Under the pieces are notes generated by a model that made no database searches, was not told where the DNA came from, and saw nothing but the letters and a program-made list of their open reading frames with translations. Below, piece after piece: positions 60,525 to 64,000 of a stretch of DNA of 64,000 nt. The stretch is from Desulfonatronovibrio hydrogenovorans DSM 9292 (GTDB lineage: Bacteria; Desulfobacterota; Desulfovibrionia; Desulfovibrionales; Desulfonatronovibrionaceae). Both the position numbers and the translations under genes were made by a program. The stretch spans positions 49,962-113,961 of the forward strand of contig NZ_JMKT01000001.1 of assembly GCF_000686525.1 (NCBI RefSeq), written 5' to 3'. Position 1 is the first letter of the stretch; every line of letters begins with the position of its first letter.

Positions 60525-63500
60525 ATGAAACTAGGCCGAAGAGAATTCATCAAACTGTCGGCTACAGCCACAGCTGTAACCGCCTTTGGCGGACTGGGCT
60601 TCAATTTAAAGCCCACCGTTGCCCAAGCCCAGCTCCTTCAAATCAACTGGGCCAAAGAGAGCACCACCATCTGCTGTTACTGTTCAGTCGGATGCGGTCT
60701 TATTGTCCACACCGCTCAAGAAGGTCCGGGAAGAATCATCAACACCGAAGGTGATCCTGATCACCCCATTAACGAAGGCTCCCTCTGTGCCAAGGGTGCT
60801 TCAGTCTATCAGCTGGCTGAAAATGACAAGCGGGTCACCCAGGTCCTTTACCGGGCCCCTAAAAGCACCAAATGGGAAGAAAAAACCTGGGAGTGGGCCC
60901 TGGACCGCATCGCCCAGAAAATCAAAGAAACCAGGGATGCGACCTTTACTGAAACCAATGCCCAGGGCCAGATGGTCAACAGGTGCAACGGCATTGCCTC
61001 TGCCGGTTCTGCTGCCCTGGACAACGAAGAACTCTGGCCCTATCAGTCCATGCTCAGGGCTCTGGGCCTGATCTATATCGAGCACCAGGCCCGTATCTGA
61101 CACAGCGCAACTGTTGCGGCTCTGGCAGAGTCGTTCGGACGCGGTGCAATGACCAATCACTGGATCGACCTTAAAAACAGTGACTGCATACTCATGATGG
61201 GCAGCAACCCTGCCGAAAACCACCCCATCTCCTTTAAATGGGTCCTCAAAGCCAAGGAAAAGGGCGCTAAACTGATCCATGTTGATCCCCGGTATACCAG
61301 GACAACCAGCCTGTCTGATCTCTATGTCCCCCTGAGGTCCGGCTCGGATCTGGCATTTCTGGGTGGCATGATCAAGTATCTTCTGGATAATGACCTTTAT
61401 TTCCGGGACTATGTAGTCAACTATACCAATGCTTCCTTTATTGTCGGCCGGAGATACAGTTTCACCGACGGCATATTCTCCGGTTTTGATCCCAGAACAG
61501 CCACTTATGACAAGTCCTACTGGGCCTTTGAAACCGACAGAAGAGGAGTGCCCCAGCGGGATAACACCCTGCGCCATGAGCGCTGTGTGTTCAACCTCAT
61601 GAAAAAACATTATGAGCGCTATGACCTGGATACTGTATCCCAGGTCACTGGAACCACCCAGGAGGAGCTGCTCAGCGTTTATCAGGCCTATGCCGAAACC
61701 AGGAGGCCGGACAAGGCTGGGACAGTCATGTACGCCATGGGTTGGACCCAGCACACCACAGGCGTCCAGATCATCAGGGCCATGTCCATGATCCAGCTCT
61801 TGCTGGGCAATATGGGAGTAGCCGGCGGCGGAGTGAATGCCCTGCGAGGCGAGTCCAATGTCCAGGGTTCCACAGACCAGGCTCTGCTCTACCATATAAT
61901 TCCTGGCTACAATCCGACCCCGAGGGCCACAATGCCCACCCTGGCCGACTACAACAAGGCCAATACACCGGTGAGCAATGATCCCAAGAGTGCCAACTGG
62001 TGGCAGAACAGACCCAAGTACATTGCCAGCCTCTTAAAGGCCATGTATCCTGATGCTGATCTGGATCAGGCCTATACCTTCCTGCCCAAACTCGACGCAG
62101 GACAGGACTGCTCCTTTCTGGTCATGTTTGATGAGATGCTCAAGGGCAATATCAAGGGATTTCTCTGCTGGGGCCAGAATCTGGCCGGATGCCTTTCCCA
62201 CTCCAACAAGAACCGGGAGGCCATGACCAAGCTGGACTGGATGGTGGTGGTGAACATTTTCCACAATGAGACCTCTTCATTCTGGGAAGGTCCGGGCATG
62301 GATCCAAAGCAGATTGACACTGAGGTCTTTTTCCTGCCCTGCGCAGTCTTTATGGAAAAAGAAGGCTCTGTAACCAATTCAGGCCGGTGGATGCAGTGGA
62401 GGTACGAGGCTGCCAAACCCCTGGGCAACACCTGGCATGACGGGGACATCATGTACGGCCTCATTGAGCGGGTCAAAAAGCTCTACCAGAATGAAGGCGG
62501 AGCATATCCCGATCCCATTGCCAGCCTGGATACAAGCCAGTGGGTTGACGACACCAAACACTTTGATCCGCACAAGGTTGCCAAGCTCATCAATGGCTAC
62601 TTCCTTAAAGACACCACCATCGGCACCACCACCTACAAGGCCGGGACCCAGGTTCCCAGCTTTGCCCTGCTCCAGGACGACGGCTCAACCTGTTCCGGAA
62701 ACTGGATCTACTGCGGTTCATACACCGAACAGGGCAATATGGCTGCCCGAAGGGACAAGACCCAGACTGAAATGCAGGCCAAAATCGGCCTATTCCCCAA
62801 TTGGTCATGGGCCTGGCCGGTCAACCGCAGAATCATCTACAACCGGGCTTCCTGCGATCCAAGTGGCAGGCCCTATGCTCCGGACAAGGCTGTTGTGACC
62901 TGGGACGGGTCCAGCTGGGTCGGTGACGTGCCCGATGGAGGCTGGAAACCGGGAGAAAAGCATCCATTTATTATGCGGGCCCATGGTTTTGGACAACTCT
63001 ACGGTCCAGGCCTTAATGATGGACCATTCCCGGAATATTACGAGCCCCTGGAATGCCCCTTTGAAGAACAGCCCTTTTCCAGTGTCCTGCACAACCCCAC
63101 AGCCCTGACCTTTGAACTGGACAAGATCGCCAGCTGCGACCCCAGGTACCCCTTTATCTGTTCAACTTACAGGGTTACCGAGCACTGGCAGACCGGGCTT
63201 ATGACCCGCTGGACACCATGGCTTCTGGAGGCCGAGCCCCAGAACTTTGTGGAAATCAGCCCGGAGCTGGCCAGATTGCGGGGCATAGAAAACGGGGACA
63301 TGACCATCGTGGAAACAGTCAGAGGAGAAATAGAAGCTGTGGCCATGGTTACCCACAGGGTAAAGCCCTTTACCATCATGGGCCAGACTATCCACCAGAT
63401 CGGGGTTCCCTTCCATTATGGATGGGTTCATCCCAAATACGGTGGAGACTCAGCCAATCTGCTCACTCCTTCAGTGGGCGACCCCAACACCGGTATCCCG

Positions 63501-63539
63501 CAGACCAAAGCCTTCATGGCCAATGTGCGTAAAAAGTAA
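60525..63539 (+). CDS. fdhA: Formate dehydrogenase alpha subunit, selenocysteine-containing, Tat-exported
   Basis: ATG 60525 follows GCAGGAGG. The protein is 1004 residues if TGA 61098-61100 is read as Sec (residue 192). It has a Tat signal (RREFIKLSATATAV) and a first [4Fe-4S] set CCYCSVGCG with a later LCAKGA. The Sec context is HQARI-Sec-HSATV, and the molybdopterin motifs GSNPAENHPISFKW and NMGVAGGGVNALRGESNVQGS follow. Sec at 192 followed by His matches the periplasmic W/Mo enzyme of Desulfovibrio as I remember it. It oxidises formate (or reduces CO2), passing electrons to FdhB. A SECIS hairpin lies at 61117. fdhB starts 13 bases later. Confidence 0.95.
61117..61133 (+). promoter_or_regulatory. 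SECIS hairpin of fdhA
   Basis: CGGCTCT (61117-61123) pairs with AGAGTCG (61127-61133), with one G-T pair and loop GGC, 16 nt after the TGA. Position and GG in the loop fit a bacterial SECIS that binds SelB. Confidence 0.75.
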
Positions 63540-63552
63540 GGAGGAATGACTG

Positions 63553-64000
63553 ATGGATGGAAAAGGTTTTTTTATAGATCTTACCAAGTGCACAGCCTGC
63601 CGTGGATGCCAAGTCGCATGCAAGCAGTGGCATAAGCTGCCGGCTGAAGAAACCCGTAACTGGGGTTCTCACCAGAATCCCAAAGATCTCTCGTTCATCA
63701 CCTACAAGGTAGTCCGCATGAACGAAATAGTTGAAGATAATAAACTCAAAAACTGGGTCTTCTTTCCGGATCAGTGCCGCCATTGCCTGAGCCCGCCCTG
63801 TAAAATGGTCGGGGACATGGACGATGAACAGGCCATCCTGGAGGACTGGAACACAGGAGCTATCCTGTTCACCCAGCGCACCCAGAACCTGTTCTTTGAT
63901 GAAATCCGCAATTCCTGTCCCTATGACATACCCAGGGAAAACGAAAAAAGTCTGATCATGTCCAAGTGTGACATGTGCAATGACCGGGTCACCAACGGAC
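63553..64000 (+). CDS. fdhB: Formate dehydrogenase iron-sulfur subunit (3' end outside window)
   Basis: ATG 63553 follows AAGGAGGAATGACTG. The 149 residues present carry ferredoxin-type Cys sets: CTACRGCQVACKQW at 13-26, CRHCLSPPC near 76-84 and CDMCNDR near 141. These match the beta subunit with four [4Fe-4S] clusters, which passes electrons from FdhA to cytochrome c3 in the periplasm. It has no Tat signal of its own and would be co-exported with FdhA. The gene continues past base 64000. Confidence 0.93.
   Translation, partial: MDGKGFFIDLTKCTACRGCQVACKQWHKLPAEETRNWGSHQNPKDLSFITYKVVRMNEIVEDNKLKNWVFFPDQCRHCLSPPCKMVGDMDDEQAILEDWNTGAILFTQRTQNLFFDEIRNSCPYDIPRENEKSLIMSKCDMCNDRVTNG

Noticed and set aside
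60525..61100. fdhA as two broken genes
   Set aside because: The TGA is in the conserved Sec position with a SECIS hairpin and both halves are in the same frame.

Overview
The window looks like chromosome from a sulfate-reducing bacterium of the Desulfovibrionales type (Desulfobacterota). The pointers are a tungsten/molybdenum formate dehydrogenase whose selenocysteine falls at residue 192, an lpxB-gnnA-gnnB lipid A cluster, a two-subunit glycine decarboxylase, a short cytochrome bd oxidase and several delta-type sensor proteins. The genus is inference. Osmoprotectant transport genes would suit a salt-tolerant member. Gene density is high; there is no phage, CRISPR array or intact insertion sequence. 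|| Positions 1-3500 hold the most unusual locus. After the 3' end of a flavin disulfide oxidoreductase gene comes a small gene (737-1030) that only makes sense if four in-frame TGA codons are read as selenocysteine. Each sits in a Ser-Gly-Sec-Gly motif, and each is followed 5-14 nt later by an RNA hairpin of the bacterial SECIS type. The next gene is a radical SAM/SPASM maturase, followed one base later by a sterol-desaturase-type hydroxylase. I read this as a selenopeptide RiPP system of the family I remember as SbtA/SbtM (thio(seleno)oxazole). A second selenoprotein, FdhA with its own SECIS, lies at the far end of the window, so the organism evidently makes selenocysteine. || 3.7-7.0 kb is an osmoprotectant ABC transporter whose binding protein appears circularly permuted. 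7.6-12.0 kb is an RND efflux pair. 12.0-15.2 kb (minus strand) is an adenine permease and adenine deaminase pair. 16.7-23.0 kb (minus strand) is cydA, cydB, cydD, cydC behind an Rrf2 regulator. 23.6-28.5 kb holds an S9 peptidase, a secreted Cys-rich peptide, a HigBA toxin-antitoxin, a VOC protein and tRNA-Glu and tRNA-Lys. || 28.6-35.6 kb (minus strand) is a run of trxB-like, ABC-F, mutT, pilB and pilC genes. 35.8-40.5 kb is the glycine cleavage set gcvH-gcvPA-gcvPB-lpd without gcvT. It is followed by rpmH-rnpA-yidD-yidC-jag-mnmE, where rnpA has no ATG, GTG or TTG start. 46-49.3 kb is lpxB-gnnA-gnnB, predicting lipid A with a diamino sugar. || 50.7-59.1 kb is a signalling and redox block: two response regulators with a C-terminal STAS-like domain, a lipoprotein binding protein, a sensor kinase with a Cys cluster in its HAMP region, a thioredoxin-fold protein, a GAF/coiled-coil/membrane/rhodanese protein lacking its catalytic Cys, a MauE/DoxX membrane protein and a lipoprotein. 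A catalytically decayed IS1595-type transposase-like gene then precedes a small conserved-looking ORF, fdhA and the start of fdhB, which runs off the window.
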